The translations under genes and the position numbers were made by a program. Under the pieces are notes generated by a model. It did not search any database and was not told the origin of the DNA. It saw nothing but the letters and a program-made list of their open reading frames with translations. From Noviherbaspirillum sp. (lineage in GTDB: Bacteria > Pseudomonadota > Gammaproteobacteria > Burkholderiales > Burkholderiaceae): DNA of 5,157 bases. The first letter of the stretch is position 1. Every line of letters starts with the position of its first letter. The stretch lies in contig JAQGLQ010000474.1 in assembly GCA_028292785.1 (NCBI GenBank), forward strand, positions 1-5,157. Reading direction: 5' to 3'. Below, in pieces: positions 5,041 to 5,157 of the stretch.

Positions 5041-5157
5041 AAGGTGTATTCATGGTTGGAAAGATGATTTAAAGGTGGGTGCTGCGATGTTAAGGTGCCG
5101 CCCCCGCAAGCTTATATGAAAGCCGGGAATTGCCGCGATACGGAGCGCTTGGAAACA
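5041..5157 (-). promoter_or_regulatory. Upstream region of the thioesterase-DUF2236 unit
   Basis: Noncoding by inspection and relatively AT-rich in places. On the minus strand TATAAG (5116-5111) could act as a -10 box, but I find no matching -35 at 16-18 bases. No coding frame with family resemblance begins here before the window ends. Confidence 0.25.

Noticed and set aside
4456..5067. 203-codon plus-strand frame opposite the thioesterase and DUF2236 start
   Set aside because: It spans two well-supported genes in antisense and has no recognisable domain.

Overview
This window looks like chromosomal DNA from a GC-rich proteobacterium, most likely a betaproteobacterium of the order Burkholderiales. 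The grounds are high-GC codon use, a TctA-type tripartite tricarboxylate transporter gene next to a LysR-type regulator (a gene class greatly expanded in that order), and an MpaB-like/DUF2236 protein. This placement is inferred from gene content only; there is no rRNA or other phylogenetic marker. I see no tRNA, rRNA, CRISPR array, insertion sequence, integrase or phage structural gene.

Layout. (1) Bases 1-278, minus strand: the N-terminal 92 codons of a TctA-family membrane permease, running off the left edge. (2) 279-549: a divergent intergenic region with several palindromes. (3) 550-1821, plus: a LysR-family regulator with TWO tandem LysR-type winged helix-turn-helix domains in front of one effector-binding domain. 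(4) 1818-2444, plus: a LysE/RhtB-family amino-acid/metabolite exporter whose ATG overlaps the regulator's stop codon (ATGA). (5) 2445-2610: a convergent gap with a strong hairpin, probably a shared terminator. (6) 2611-3072, minus: a secreted stand-alone single-Cache sensor-domain protein. (7) 3073-3319: a divergent gap. (8) 3320-3634, plus: a 104-residue unknown protein with a predicted coiled coil and a C-terminal membrane anchor. (9) 3649-4584 and 4585-5040, both minus: a two-gene unit, transcribed from the right, of a YciA-like acyl-CoA thioesterase followed with no gap by a DUF2236/MpaB-like oxygenase-family protein. (10) 5041-5157: its upstream region.

How the genes may work together. 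The left third reads as a transport-control locus: a dual-HTH LysR regulator is divergent from an organic-acid importer permease and translationally coupled to an exporter, so one effector may control both uptake and efflux. The right third pairs CoA-thioester hydrolysis with a possible haem oxygenase-type protein, which hints at lipid or acyl metabolism. The Cache protein and the small membrane protein between them have no visible link to either unit. The most unusual element is the double-HTH regulator. The rest is ordinary accessory/metabolic chromosome, and I see no clear evidence of a wholly new multi-gene system.
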